Position numbers and translations under genes: made by a program. A stretch of DNA of 64,000 nucleotides, taken from assembly GCF_009915765.1 (NCBI RefSeq), contig NZ_JAABLQ010000004.1, positions 186,001 through 250,000 on the forward strand, written 5' to 3'. Positions within the stretch are counted from its first letter, which is position 1. Every line of letters begins with the position of its first letter. Below, piece after piece: positions 17,666-26,442 of the stretch. Under the pieces are notes generated by a model that ran no database searches, was not told the origin of the DNA, and saw nothing but the letters and a program-made list of their open reading frames with translations. Origin of the DNA: Pannonibacter sp. XCT-53 (GTDB lineage: Bacteria > Pseudomonadota > Alphaproteobacteria > Rhizobiales > Stappiaceae).

Positions 17666-17689
17666 GAGCGGATCATCCTGAAGCAAGGG

Positions 17690-18418
17690 TCAGAGCGCCT
17701 GGCCGAGCGTCGGCTCGGCGGGCGAAAGCGCGCCCGTGAGCGGCAGCACCTCCACCATCCTGAAGGGGGCGTTGCGCTCGGGTTCGCGGAAGAGGCCAAG
17801 GCTGGCGATGGCGTGCGGGCGGCGGATGACAGAGGCGAAATACGTCTCGGCCGCCTGCTGCAGCGCGGCGCGCGCGACATCGTCATCCAGCTTCACCGAC
17901 AGGGTCATGTGAAAGCGGAAGTCCTCGAAGATGTAAGGATAGCCCCAGGCAGCCAGCAGCTCCTGCTGGCGGGCGTTGAGGCCGGAGGCCATGCGCCGGG
18001 CGATGTCGGCCTCGCTGAGGGGAGCGCGGAACGGCTCGAAGGCGGTGACGCAGGCGGCGGCAAAGGCATTGATGTCGGCGCTCGCCGGCTGCGGCGTCAG
18101 GGCGAGGAAACGGCCGAGCAGGGTCACGTCCAGGGCCGGGATCTCGAAGGCGGCCGCGCGGGCGCAGAAGCGGCGGAAGCCGTCGACCAGATCGGCCTCG
18201 CTGACGCCATCCTTCAGCGAGAACGGTGCCTTCAGCGTCGCGTGGAAGCCGTAGCGGCGCGGATCGGTCGTCAGGCTTGCCACCTCGTCCGCCGTCAGCC
18301 CGTCGACCTCCGGCTGCGTCAGCGGCGTATCCGTCACGGCATCGCGGCCGAGCCATGTGGCACCCAGGCGGGTCAGCTCCGCATCGACGGGGGCGGTGTA
18401 ATAGACGGCATAACGCAT
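17690..18418 (-). CDS. DUF1045 phosphonate-operon protein, 2H phosphoesterase superfamily
   Basis: 242 residues. Two H-x-T-L motifs, H59 in YGFHATLKAPF and a second in FRFHMTLSVKL about 110 residues later, define the 2H phosphoesterase fold that includes RNA ligase-like and cyclic phosphodiesterase enzymes. DUF1045 members are recurrent in phn operons of alphaproteobacteria. A plausible role is to open the cyclic ribose 1,2-phosphate left by C-P lyase, the step done by PhnP in other bacteria; no PhnP-like gene is visible here. That role is inference, the family call is firm. Confidence 0.88.
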   Translation of the reverse strand: MRYAVYYTAPVDAELTRLGATWLGRDAVTDTPLTQPEVDGLTADEVASLTTDPRRYGFHATLKAPFSLKDGVSEADLVDGFRRFCARAAAFEIPALDVTLLGRFLALTPQPASADINAFAAACVTAFEPFRAPLSEADIARRMASGLNARQQELLAAWGYPYIFEDFRFHMTLSVKLDDDVARAALQQAAETYFASVIRRPHAIASLGLFREPERNAPFRMVEVLPLTGALSPAEPTLGQAL

Positions 18419-18503
18419 GGATGGCTAACTTTCGGACGACTTCCTGATACTGGCAGAGCGCTTAGAGGGCGAGCGTGTCGGTTCGATGACAATCTTGCGG
18501 CGA

Positions 18504-19139
18504 TCAGCGCTCCGGATCGTAGCTATCGCAAAAGGCAGCGATGTCCGCCTGTTGAAAGTCGCTGAGCCGGGAAAAAATCAGCTCATCCGGCCAGTCCCAC
18601 CAGCGGATGCGGGACAGCCGTTCCGCGATCCCGGGCGCGAAGCGGTCACGGATCCGCCGCGCGGGCACACCGCCGACGATGGTGTAGGGCGCCACATCGC
18701 GGCTGACGACGGCACCGGCGGCGATCACGGCGCCGTCGCCCACGGTCACTCCGGGCAGGAGGATGGCGCCGTGGCCGATCCACACGTCATTGCCGACAAG
18801 GACACGGGCAGCCCGGCGCTCGGCGAAGAAGCCGGCGTCACGGCTGGCGGCCGGGTCATAATACTCCGGGCAATAGGTGAAGCGGTGCTGCGAGGGCCGG
18901 TCCATCGGGTGGTTCGGCGCGCCGATCCGCACCGAATTGGCGATGGCGGTGAACTTGCCGATCACCGTATCCGCCACCTCGCAATATTCGCCCAGATAGC
19001 TGAAGTCGCCGATGCTGGCATATTCCAGCCGGGAGTGGGCCAGCACCTCGCAGTGCCGGCCGATCGTCACCTCGCGCTGGCGCACGGTGGCATGGACCAC
19101 CGTTTCCGCCAGCTTGGCCTGTGTCTTGACGCTGTCCAT
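18504..19139 (-). CDS. Phosphonate-operon hexapeptide-repeat transferase (chloramphenicol acetyltransferase-like)
   Basis: 211 residues from ATG 19139. The middle shows the left-handed beta-helix hexapeptide pattern: IGDFSYLGEYCEV, VLVGNDVWIGHGAILLPGVTVGDGAVIAAGAVV, with a loop insertion containing the catalytic-type His in GAPNHPMDRPSQHRF. This matches the transferase subfamily that travels with phn operons. It probably acetylates a phosphonate or an aminophosphonate, a role like that of PhnO, but the acceptor is unknown. It follows phnL by 19 bases and precedes DUF1045. Confidence 0.88.
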   Translation of the reverse strand: MDSVKTQAKLAETVVHATVRQREVTIGRHCEVLAHSRLEYASIGDFSYLGEYCEVADTVIGKFTAIANSVRIGAPNHPMDRPSQHRFTYCPEYYDPAASRDAGFFAERRAARVLVGNDVWIGHGAILLPGVTVGDGAVIAAGAVVSRDVAPYTIVGGVPARRIRDRFAPGIAERLSRIRWWDWPDELIFSRLSDFQQADIAAFCDSYDPER

Positions 19140-19158
19140 CGCCAGTTCCCCTGTCCGA

Positions 19159-19860
19159 TCAGGCCGCCCGGGCCGAGAAGCCAGAAACGTCGACAACGCG
19201 GTCGGCGATGACCTCGCGCACGTCGAGGTCATGCAGGATGCCGAGCATGGCAACGCCCTGCTGCTTCTTCTCGTTGACGAGGTCGATCACCACCGCGCGG
19301 TTGGCGGCGTCCAGCGAGGCGGTCGGCTCGTCCAGCAGCAGCAGCGGGTAGTGGGCGATGAAGCCGCGGGCGATGTTGACGCGCTGCTGCTCGCCGCCGG
19401 AGAAGGTGGCGGGCGGCAGGCCCCACAGGGCTTCCGGCACGTTCAGCCGGGCCAGCAGGTCGCGTGCGACCTTGCGGGCGGCGGCCTCGCCGGTGCCCTG
19501 GGCGATCAGCGGTTCGGCAACGACGTTCTCGGCCGACACGCGCGGGATGACGCGCAGGAACTGGCTGACATAGCCGATGGTCTTCTGGCGCAGGGCCAGC
19601 ACCTGACGCGGGGCGGCACTGGCGATGTTGACGATCTTCTCGTCCTCGGTGACCAGGATCTGGCCGCGTTCGCAGCGGTAGTTGCCGTAGATCATCTTCA
19701 GGATCGAGCTCTTGCCGGCGCCGGACGGGCCGCCAAGCACGACGCATTCGCCGGCATCCACCGCAAAGCTGACACCAGCCACCACGGGAATGGCCAGACC
19801 GCCCTGCAGGTGCATGGTGAAGGTCTTGCCGACGTCATTGAGACAAAGACGGGTGCGCAT
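19159..19860 (-). CDS. phnL: C-P lyase complex ATPase-like subunit PhnL
   Basis: 233 residues. ABC-type ATPase with Walker A GPSGAGKSS, signature FSGGEQQRVNIARGF and Walker B LLLLDEPTASLD. The opening TFTMHLQGGLAIPVV is characteristic of PhnL, which with PhnI, PhnG and PhnH carries out transfer of methylphosphonate to the ribosyl of ATP in the C-P lyase core. It is 8 bases downstream of phnK. There is no membrane permease in this operon, consistent with a non-transport role. Confidence 0.95.
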   Translation of the reverse strand: MRTRLCLNDVGKTFTMHLQGGLAIPVVAGVSFAVDAGECVVLGGPSGAGKSSILKMIYGNYRCERGQILVTEDEKIVNIASAAPRQVLALRQKTIGYVSQFLRVIPRVSAENVVAEPLIAQGTGEAAARKVARDLLARLNVPEALWGLPPATFSGGEQQRVNIARGFIAHYPLLLLDEPTASLDAANRAVVIDLVNEKKQQGVAMLGILHDLDVREVIADRVVDVSGFSARAA

Positions 19861-19868
19861 GGATGACC

Positions 19869-20657
19869 TCAGACCTGGAGGATGGAAGAGACGAGAAGCT
19901 GGGTGTAGGGCGCCTGCGGGTCGTCCAGCACCTGATCGGTCAGGCCGGTCTCGATCACCTCGCCATTGCGCATGACGATCATGCGATGCGACAGCAGGCG
20001 GGCGACAGCGAGGTCATGCGTGACGATGACCACCGACAGGCCGAGATCGGCCACGAGGCCACGCAGCAAGTCCAGAAGGCGCGCCTGCACCGACACGTCG
20101 AGACCGCCGGTGGGCTCGTCCATGAACACAAGGCGCGGACCGGTGACGAGATTGCGGGCGATCTGCAGGCGCTGGCGCATGCCGCCGGAGAAGGCGCGCG
20201 GGTCGTCATCGATGCGGGTGCCGTCGATCTCGACGCGCTCGAGCCAGTCAAGCGCCGTGCCGCGGATGTTGCCATAGTGGCGGTTGCCGACAGCCATCAG
20301 CCGCTCGCCGACATTGGCCCCGGCGGACACGGTCATGCGCAGGCCATCGGCGGCGTTCTGGTGCACGAAGCCCCAGTCGGTGCGCATCAGGAAGCGGCGC
20401 TCGGCCTCGGTCAGCTGGAACAGGTCGCGCATCGCGCCGTCGCGCATGCGGTACTCGATGGCACCGGCGGTCGGGGCGAGGCGGGTGGCGAGGCAGTTCA
20501 GGAGAGTGGTCTTGCCCGATCCGCTCTCGCCGACGATGGCCAGAACCTCGCCCGGCCACAGCTCGAAGGAGACATCACGGCAGCCCAGGCGGTCGCCGTA
20601 GAAGCGGGTGACGCCGCTGGCCCGCAGCAGGGGCTCTTCGCTCAGAAAGTCGGTCAT
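19869..20657 (-). CDS. phnK: C-P lyase complex ATPase-like subunit PhnK
   Basis: 262 residues. Walker A GESGSGKTT, signature FSGGMRQRLQIARNL, Walker B LVFMDEPTGGLD, and the family-specific DWGFVHQNAADGLRM. PhnK binds the PhnGHIJ core, docking on PhnJ. Its ATG overlaps the phnJ stop by four bases. Oligopeptide-transporter ATPases look similar, but the QNAADGLRM segment and position between phnJ and phnL settle it. Confidence 0.95.
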   Translation of the reverse strand: MTDFLSEEPLLRASGVTRFYGDRLGCRDVSFELWPGEVLAIVGESGSGKTTLLNCLATRLAPTAGAIEYRMRDGAMRDLFQLTEAERRFLMRTDWGFVHQNAADGLRMTVSAGANVGERLMAVGNRHYGNIRGTALDWLERVEIDGTRIDDDPRAFSGGMRQRLQIARNLVTGPRLVFMDEPTGGLDVSVQARLLDLLRGLVADLGLSVVIVTHDLAVARLLSHRMIVMRNGEVIETGLTDQVLDDPQAPYTQLLVSSILQV

Positions 20658-21595
20658 TCGCCCGCCTCCGTCTTGGCTGCGCCGGATGCTTTGCCGGCTA
20701 AATGCGATGCTGCCGGATTGGCGGCCATGTCGCCGACATGCCCTTCAGCGCGGCGTTCCTCGCAATAGTCGCTGTCGGAACAGACGAACATGCGCCCGCC
20801 CTTGTCATCGAGCACCACCTCATCGAGATAGACATGCCGCGCGCCGCAAAGGCCGCAGGGCTTGTCGAACTTCTGCACCTCGAAGGGATGGTCGTCGAAG
20901 TCGAGGCTCTTGACCTTGGTGTAGGGCGGGATGGCGTAGATGCGCTTCTCGCGGCCAGCGCCGTAGAGCTGCAGTGCCTTCATGTTGTCGATCTTCGGAT
21001 TGTCGAATTTCGGCGTCGGCGAGGGATCCATCACGTAGCGGTCGGCGACCTTCACCGGATAGGCATAGGTCGTGGCGATGCGGCCGTGGTGGGCGATGTC
21101 CTCGTAAAGCTTCACATGCATGAGGCCATATTCCTCAAGCGCGTGCATCTTGCGGGTCTCGGTCTCGCGCGGTTCCAGGAAACGCAGCGGCTCGGGGATC
21201 GGAACCTGGAAGACGAGGATCTGGTCCTCGGTCAGCTCCTTCTCCGGGATGCGGTGCCGGGTCTGGATGATGGTGGCGTCCTTCGTCGCCGAGGTGGTCT
21301 TCACCTGCGCCGTCTTTTCAAAGAAGCCACGGATCGCGACCGCATTGGTGGTGTCGTCGGAGCCCTGGTCAATGACCTTCAGCGTGTCCTCGCGGCCCAG
21401 CACGGCGGCGGTCACCTGCACGCCGCCGGTGCCCCAGCCGTAGGGCATGGGCATCTCGCGGGCGGCGAAGGGAACCTGGTAGCCGGGAATGGCAATGCCC
21501 TTGAGGATGGCACGGCGGATCATCCGCTTGGTCTGCTCGTCCAGATAGGCGAAGTTGTACTCGCCCTCGGTCTCGGTGATGGACTGTGCGGTCAT
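20654..21595 (-). CDS. phnJ: Alpha-D-ribose 1-methylphosphonate 5-phosphate C-P lyase PhnJ
   Basis: 313 residues. Radical SAM enzyme that breaks the carbon-phosphorus bond. The four conserved cysteines are C247, C250, C272 and C278, with exactly the spacing of the E. coli set (241, 244, 266, 272), and the glycyl-radical Gly corresponds to G38 in IAIPGYQVPF. The MPMPYGWGTGGVQ segment is hallmark PhnJ. Starts with a four-base overlap with phnI. A 25-residue Ala-rich tail after the last Cys is variable in the family. Confidence 0.98.
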   Translation of the reverse strand: MTAQSITETEGEYNFAYLDEQTKRMIRRAILKGIAIPGYQVPFAAREMPMPYGWGTGGVQVTAAVLGREDTLKVIDQGSDDTTNAVAIRGFFEKTAQVKTTSATKDATIIQTRHRIPEKELTEDQILVFQVPIPEPLRFLEPRETETRKMHALEEYGLMHVKLYEDIAHHGRIATTYAYPVKVADRYVMDPSPTPKFDNPKIDNMKALQLYGAGREKRIYAIPPYTKVKSLDFDDHPFEVQKFDKPCGLCGARHVYLDEVVLDDKGGRMFVCSDSDYCEERRAEGHVGDMAANPAASHLAGKASGAAKTEAGE

Positions 21596-22740
21596 TCCGC
21601 GGCCTCCTTCTCGCTTCCGTCGGTCGTCGTGGCGCCGATGGCCTCATGGGCCGCAGCCTGGTCGGCGGCCTGCCGGTCGAACCACTCGCCGCGCATGCGC
21701 CGAACCAGATCCAGCTCGGCCTGGAAATCGACGTAGTGCGGCAGTTTCAGGTGCTCGACAAAACCGGTGGCCTGGACGTTGTCCGAATGCGACAGCACGA
21801 ATTCCTCGTCCTGCGCCGGCGCGGTGCGTTCCTCGCCCAGCTCCTCGCAGCGCAGCGACCGGTCGACCATGGCCATGGACATGGCCTTGCGCTCGACCTG
21901 GCCGAAGACGAGGCCGTAGCCGCGCGTGAACTGCGGCGGGACCTTGGCCGAGCCCTTGAACTGGTTGACCATCTGGCATTCGGTCACCTTGATGCGCCCG
22001 AGCGGCACGGCAAAGCCCAGTTCCTCGGCGAAGAACTCCACCTCCACCGCGCCATAGCGGATCTCGCCGGCGAAGGGATGGGTGCGGCCGTAGCCGCGCT
22101 GGGTGGAATAGGCCAGCGCCAGCAGGAAGCCCTCGTCGCCCCGGGCAAGGTTCTGCAGCCGCAGGTCGCGACCGGCCGGGAAGCCGAGCGGTTCGCGCGT
22201 CAGGTCGCCCACCGCAGTGTCCTCTACCGGCGGCACATCCTCCTCGATCAGGCCTTCACCGCTGAGGAGATCCGTGACGCGCGGCATGGCGGTCTCGGTC
22301 ACCTCGGCCGTGAGCGGCGTGTCCAGCTCACCATCGGCGGCGAGCTTGAAGTCGAGCAGACGGTGGGTGTAGTCGAACGTGGGGCCGAGCAGCTGGCCGC
22401 CCGGCAGGTCCTTGAAGGTGGCCGAGATGCGGCGTTCGACCAGCATGGCGCCTGTGTCGACCGGCTCGCTGTAGCCGAAGCGCGGCAGCGTGGTGCGGTA
22501 GGCGCGCAGCAGGAACACGGCCTCGATCAGGTCGCCGCGCGCCTGCTTGATGGCCAGCGCTGCCAGACCCTCATCGTAGAGCGAGCCTTCGCCCATGACA
22601 CGGGCCACGGCAATGGCGAGCTGGCCGGCGATCTGGTCCAGCGTCAGGCCGGGAACCGACCGGTCGCCCCGGCGCTTGGTGGCCATGAGGCGATGGGCGT
22701 TGCGGATGGCCTTCTCGCCACCCTTGACGGCAACATACAT
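21592..22740 (-). CDS. phnI: C-P lyase core subunit PhnI
   Basis: 382 residues beginning MYVAVKGGEKAIRNAHRL, the standard PhnI N-terminus. Internal landmarks are SLYDEGLAALAIKQARGD, EAVFLLRAYRTTL and YGLVFGQVERKAMSMAMVDRSL. PhnI has the nucleosidase activity that, with PhnGHL, joins the phosphonate to ATP-derived ribose triphosphate. It lies 3 bases after phnH and overlaps phnJ by four. Length matches the family. Confidence 0.97.
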   Translation of the reverse strand: MYVAVKGGEKAIRNAHRLMATKRRGDRSVPGLTLDQIAGQLAIAVARVMGEGSLYDEGLAALAIKQARGDLIEAVFLLRAYRTTLPRFGYSEPVDTGAMLVERRISATFKDLPGGQLLGPTFDYTHRLLDFKLAADGELDTPLTAEVTETAMPRVTDLLSGEGLIEEDVPPVEDTAVGDLTREPLGFPAGRDLRLQNLARGDEGFLLALAYSTQRGYGRTHPFAGEIRYGAVEVEFFAEELGFAVPLGRIKVTECQMVNQFKGSAKVPPQFTRGYGLVFGQVERKAMSMAMVDRSLRCEELGEERTAPAQDEEFVLSHSDNVQATGFVEHLKLPHYVDFQAELDLVRRMRGEWFDRQAADQAAAHEAIGATTTDGSEKEAAE

Positions 22741-22743
22741 GGT

Positions 22744-23370
22744 TCAGGCCTCCGACCGGGTGATGGTGGTGGAACGGGGCAGGCCGACGATCTCGTTGCC
22801 AGCGGCAAAGACCATGTCGACTCCGCGCGGGAACAGGCGGGTGTTGTCCTCAGCCTGGTCCCAGAAGGTGACGGGCACGGGCGAGATGCGCAGCGGCTGC
22901 GTCGTCTCGATGCCCGGACCGGTCAGGGTCACGGCCTTGCCGCCCGTGAAGCTGTCGACGCCGATCAGCAGCGTTGTCGAGCGATCCGGATATTCCAGCG
23001 TGCCAAGCGCGAAGCCCGACAGGGCCGGCAGCGTCCGGGCGTCGCTGATCAGGGCAAAGGTCGCCTCCAGCGGGGAGGTCACGACCGGCGCGCCGGTGTG
23101 GAACTTCAGGAACTGGCCGACGGCATCTGTCCGGGCCAGCGCCGGATCAAGCCACAGCGGCGTGTCATAGTCGGCCAGGGCGAGGGCCATGGCGGCGAGT
23201 GCCGGGGTCAGCGGGGCGGGTGGCTTGAGCGCAAAGGTCTCAAGTGCCGTCGGGCGGCCCGGCCGGGCCAGCGCCATCATCACGGCGCGGAAGACCTGCT
23301 GGCCCTGATGCACCGGATCGGTGAAACCCGGGCTGAGCGTGGCGGTGACGGAGAGCGGGCGGGCAGTCAT
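22744..23370 (-). CDS. phnH: C-P lyase core subunit PhnH
   Basis: 208 residues; FTDPVHQGQQVFRAVMMALARPG at the N-terminus and YPDRSTTLLIGVDSFTG, LTGPGIETTQPLRI further on are typical of PhnH, a subunit of the PhnGHIJ complex that resembles PLP-enzyme folds without cofactor. The start and the phnG stop share one base (TGATG), so translation is coupled. No oddities. Confidence 0.95.
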   Translation of the reverse strand: MTARPLSVTATLSPGFTDPVHQGQQVFRAVMMALARPGRPTALETFALKPPAPLTPALAAMALALADYDTPLWLDPALARTDAVGQFLKFHTGAPVVTSPLEATFALISDARTLPALSGFALGTLEYPDRSTTLLIGVDSFTGGKAVTLTGPGIETTQPLRISPVPVTFWDQAEDNTRLFPRGVDMVFAAGNEIVGLPRSTTITRSEA

Positions 23371-23864
23371 CAGTCGTCTCCGCGAACCATGGTGAAGAAG
23401 TCGACCTTCGTGGCGGCTGTTTCGGCGCGGACGGTGGCGTCCGCCGCCTCGGCTTCGGACGCGAGCGGGGCGAGGATCTCGCGTTCCACCGCCTCGGTCA
23501 GGTCGGGGCTTTGCCAGAGGGCGTCGACGAGGGCGGCATGCAGGGCCTTCTGCTTCGAGCGGCCCATGACATAGGACGATCCGGCGATGCCGTTCTCAAG
23601 CCGGACGACGCAGCGCGTGACGGTGACCTCGCCGAGGTTGAAGGGGGCACCGGTTCCGCCCATGCGGCCGCGCACCATCACGAGGCCGGTTTCCGGCGCG
23701 CGCACCAGCTCGTGGGCGGGCAGCGGTGCAAAGGGGGCGAGCGCGGCAGCCAGCCGGTCCGGCGTTGCTGTGGCGAGCGCGGCCATGAGGCGGCGGCGGG
23801 CCTCGGTGGAGGCGTCAGGGGAGTCGTCGGGGGATGCGGATGGGGGCGGGGCCTGGTGCGGCAT
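23370..23864 (-). CDS. phnG: C-P lyase core subunit PhnG
   Basis: 164 residues, first gene of the operon. After a low-complexity N-terminus rich in Pro/Ser (which may be over-extended) the body shows RLMAALATATPDRLAAAL, TGLVMVRGRMGGTGAPFNLGE and GSSYVMGRSKQKALHAAL, characteristic of PhnG. It binds PhnI in the C-P lyase core. The divergent promoter/operator lies immediately to the right. Confidence 0.94.
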   Translation of the reverse strand: MPHQAPPPSASPDDSPDASTEARRRLMAALATATPDRLAAALAPFAPLPAHELVRAPETGLVMVRGRMGGTGAPFNLGEVTVTRCVVRLENGIAGSSYVMGRSKQKALHAALVDALWQSPDLTEAVEREILAPLASEAEAADATVRAETAATKVDFFTMVRGDD

Positions 23865-23901
23865 GGCCGTTCTCCTCGGCGGTCTGGATCGGGCGATCCG
23901 T

Positions 23902-23934
23902 ATCTAGACTTGATTTGTATACTTGTATAGACGA
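23902..23934. promoter_or_regulatory. phnG-phnF intergenic operator candidate
   Basis: In an AT-rich island between the divergent genes, TTGTATA occurs twice in direct repeat (23915-23921 and 23923-23929) and TAGAC occurs at 23905 and 23928. The TATAGAC core resembles the TGGTATAGACCA operators described for mycobacterial PhnF. It is the natural site for PhnF repression, which is relieved under phosphate limitation or by ligand. The site is inferred, the repeats are visible. Confidence 0.55.
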
Positions 23935-23978
23935 ATTTTTAGATTGACTGACAGATAGCGAAAATTGATGACGAACCC

Positions 23979-24713
23979 ATGACGCAGCGAGTGATCATCG
24001 ACCGGGGCGCCGGCATAGCCGTCTGGCGGCAGATTGCGGAGTGGGTGCGCGCCGAAGTGGCGTCGGGCACCTTCGAACAGGGCAGCCGGCTGCCCACCGA
24101 AACGGAGATCGCCGAACGCTTCGGGGTCAACCGCCACACGGTCCGGCGGGCCATTGCGGCGCTGACGGCGGAGGGCATCCTGCGGGCCGACCAGGGGCGC
24201 GGGACCTTCGTCACGGCCCAGCCGGTCTCCTATCCCATCACGGCGCGGACCCGGTTTTCCGAAATCATCACCAGCCAGTCGCGCGAGCCCGGTGGCAGCC
24301 TGATCGGCTCGGCCGTCGAGGAGGCAGATGCGTTGCTGGCCGGATGGCTGGAGGTTCCGGTCGGAACCCTCCTGCTGCGCCTCGACACGCTGAGTGTCGT
24401 CGACGGCGTGCCGCTCATGGTCGGCGCGGCCTGGGTGGAGCAGGCCCGGTTCCCGAACCTGCTGCGCGACTATGCCGAGACCAATTCTCTGACGGCGGCG
24501 CTGAAGCGTGGCGGTGTCGAGGATTACACGCGCAAGGAAACGCGGATCAGCGCCGAGCTGGTCGACGCCGACGACGCCCGCCTGCTCGAGGTGGCCCTCG
24601 GCACGCCGGTGCTGATCATGGAAAGCGTCAATCTCGATCCGGACGGCCGGCGCATCCAGTATGGCCGCGCCCGGGTTGCGGCCGAACGCATCCAGATCGT
24701 CGTGCCCAACTGA
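23979..24713 (+). CDS. phnF: Phosphonate operon regulator PhnF, GntR/HutC family
   Basis: 244 residues. Residues 10-75 are a GntR winged helix (GIAVWRQIAEWVRAEV, LPTETEIAERFGVNRHTVRRAIAAL, GTFV), followed by a UTRA ligand-binding domain (about 90-240: RTRFSEIITSQSREPGG to GRARVAAERIQIVVP). It is divergent from phnG and shares the AT-rich spacer. It should repress the phn operon. The HutC-type UTRA domain is consistent with a small phosphate-related or phosphonate ligand; which one is unknown. Confidence 0.95.
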   Translation: MTQRVIIDRGAGIAVWRQIAEWVRAEVASGTFEQGSRLPTETEIAERFGVNRHTVRRAIAALTAEGILRADQGRGTFVTAQPVSYPITARTRFSEIITSQSREPGGSLIGSAVEEADALLAGWLEVPVGTLLLRLDTLSVVDGVPLMVGAAWVEQARFPNLLRDYAETNSLTAALKRGGVEDYTRKETRISAELVDADDARLLEVALGTPVLIMESVNLDPDGRRIQYGRARVAAERIQIVVPN

Positions 24714-24816
24714 ACGCCGACCCCACCTGAAGACCGGTCCAACCGAACTTCGGCCCCGGCACTGCGCCGGGGGTGCGGTGTGGCTGCGTCAGTGCGAGAC
24801 CGTCAGTGGCAGACCG

Positions 24817-26382
24817 TCAGCGCCAGTATTTCGGGGCCCGGCTGGCCTCGTCCCAGGAGTCCTGGGCGTGCTGCCAGGCGTGTCGGGCTTCCGCCTCGTG
24901 CCAGCCGATGACGAAGCCGGCAGCCTGGGCCAGGTCCGTGGCCGCAGTGCCGTCCGGCAGCGGCAGGTCAAGCAGCATCTCGGCCATCGCCACGTCGTTG
25001 AGATAGCCGAACACGTCCTGCAGCGACTTCAGTCGCTTGAGGTAGCTCTTGCGCTCGCCCTTCGGCGTGAGACCGGCGAAGAACTCGAGGCCGTAGCGGA
25101 ATTTCTTCAGCGCCTTGCGCATGTCGTGCCGCTCGGCGATCGTCAGGCTGTCGAGGCGGTTGCCGTACTTCTGCACCCGGCGCCATTGGCCGTCGAGCGC
25201 CGAGCGGGCAAACTCCGCCACCGGTACGGCGAGCCGTTCGCTCTGCTCGATGTCCTCGGACGACAGCCAGCCGCGCGTCTCGGTGTAGCTGGCCAGGTCG
25301 AACAGCAGGTCGTTGACGGTCTGGCTGACCAGCAGCGCCTGTACATCCTGCCGTCTTTGCGCCCGCAGGCCGTCGAGATGCCGGTCCAGACGGGCCAGAT
25401 CGACACGCTCCGGCGCGATGGCGAGCAGCGGCGCGACGATATCGGCCGACAGCACATCCAGGTCGCGCAGGCGCCCGATGCCGAGAGCAAGACGCTGGGC
25501 GGCCGCATCGAGAGCACCGGTGCTGCGCGGGTTGACGAGGGGGCGGAACAGCCGCAAGGCCGTTCGCAGCCGGCGCAGGCCAACCCGAAGCTGATGCGGT
25601 CCTTCCGGGTCATCCCCGGCCAGGCAGGCCATGCGGTTCTCGGCAATCTGGTGCGAACAGGAGCGCAGGATCGCGTGATAGGCCCGCTCCGCCGTCAGGC
25701 CGCTGCTGAGGTCGACCGGTTCGGCCAGCGCCGGATGGGCTGCCGGCACGCCATCCTCACCCCGGGCGAGGCGGTCGCCGCGCTCCGCCTTGCTCAGGGC
25801 CGAAAAGCGGAACGGCAGCGGCCCGACCAGGGCGCGGGCAATGGCATAGAGCCCCTCGATCTGGCCGGATTTCAGCTCCAGTTCAAGCTCCTGCAGGGGC
25901 TGGCGGCGCGGGCCGGCGACGATTTCGCCGATGTCCAGCGCCACCTCGACCAGGCTGCCATCGGGCGCGGTGATGTCGCGCTGGCTGCGTTCGATCACGG
26001 TCTCGAAGCGGGGCGCGAGGCTCTGGCCGCCGAGGGCCGCGGCGATTTCCGCGCGAACGTCCTCATCTGGAACGGCGTCCAGCGAAAACTCTGCCGAGGG
26101 GACCTTGACCTCGTACTCCCGGGGTGTGTGCAGGCCGCTGCCCGCCGGGTCGCCGGGCAGTTTCACGGTCTGGATCCACGTCTTGCCCTTGAGGCGGACG
26201 CGCGCGGCGATCCGGGCGCGGGCCAGCGCCGTGTCGGGCGTGTCGAAGTAGATCGAGCGCAGGCGCTGCGTGCGCGCCTTGCCCCGGCCAAAACCTTCAG
26301 GAACGCCGAGGCCAGCAAGAGCTTCGGCGGTGCCCGGTGTCAGTTCGAGCTTGAGCTCGATTTCCCTGTGTGTCGTCCCCAT
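24817..26382 (-). CDS. CYTH and CHAD domain protein (inorganic triphosphatase-like)
   Basis: 521 residues. Residues 1-200 are a CYTH domain with the ExExK signature (EIELKLEL) and charged strands YFDTPDTALARARIAARVRLKG that line the triphosphate tunnel. Residues about 225-500 are a CHAD domain with conserved histidines (HQLRVGLRRLRTALRLF, IAERHDMRKALKKFRYG). Such fusions hydrolyse inorganic tripolyphosphate (YgiF type) and CHAD binds polyphosphate granules. It converges on phnF with a GC hairpin (CCCCGGCACTGCGCCGGGG near 24761) between them. Presence beside phosphonate genes is suggestive only. Confidence 0.92.
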   Translation of the reverse strand: MGTTHREIELKLELTPGTAEALAGLGVPEGFGRGKARTQRLRSIYFDTPDTALARARIAARVRLKGKTWIQTVKLPGDPAGSGLHTPREYEVKVPSAEFSLDAVPDEDVRAEIAAALGGQSLAPRFETVIERSQRDITAPDGSLVEVALDIGEIVAGPRRQPLQELELELKSGQIEGLYAIARALVGPLPFRFSALSKAERGDRLARGEDGVPAAHPALAEPVDLSSGLTAERAYHAILRSCSHQIAENRMACLAGDDPEGPHQLRVGLRRLRTALRLFRPLVNPRSTGALDAAAQRLALGIGRLRDLDVLSADIVAPLLAIAPERVDLARLDRHLDGLRAQRRQDVQALLVSQTVNDLLFDLASYTETRGWLSSEDIEQSERLAVPVAEFARSALDGQWRRVQKYGNRLDSLTIAERHDMRKALKKFRYGLEFFAGLTPKGERKSYLKRLKSLQDVFGYLNDVAMAEMLLDLPLPDGTAATDLAQAAGFVIGWHEAEARHAWQHAQDSWDEASRAPKYWR

Positions 26383-26442
26383 GATCCGGTTCTAGACAAG
26401 GCCTGTGCGGCTGTCCAGAAAGATGCAACAGGTGCGCTTTTC

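Noticed and set aside
17666..17686. Longer phnM starting with TTG at 17686
   Set aside because: ATG 17665 has a better-placed AGGA and matches the usual PhnM start.
16088..18565. 825-codon plus-strand frame across phnN, phnM and DUF1045
   Set aside because: Spans three real genes and their gaps; no domain, a shadow of GC3 bias.
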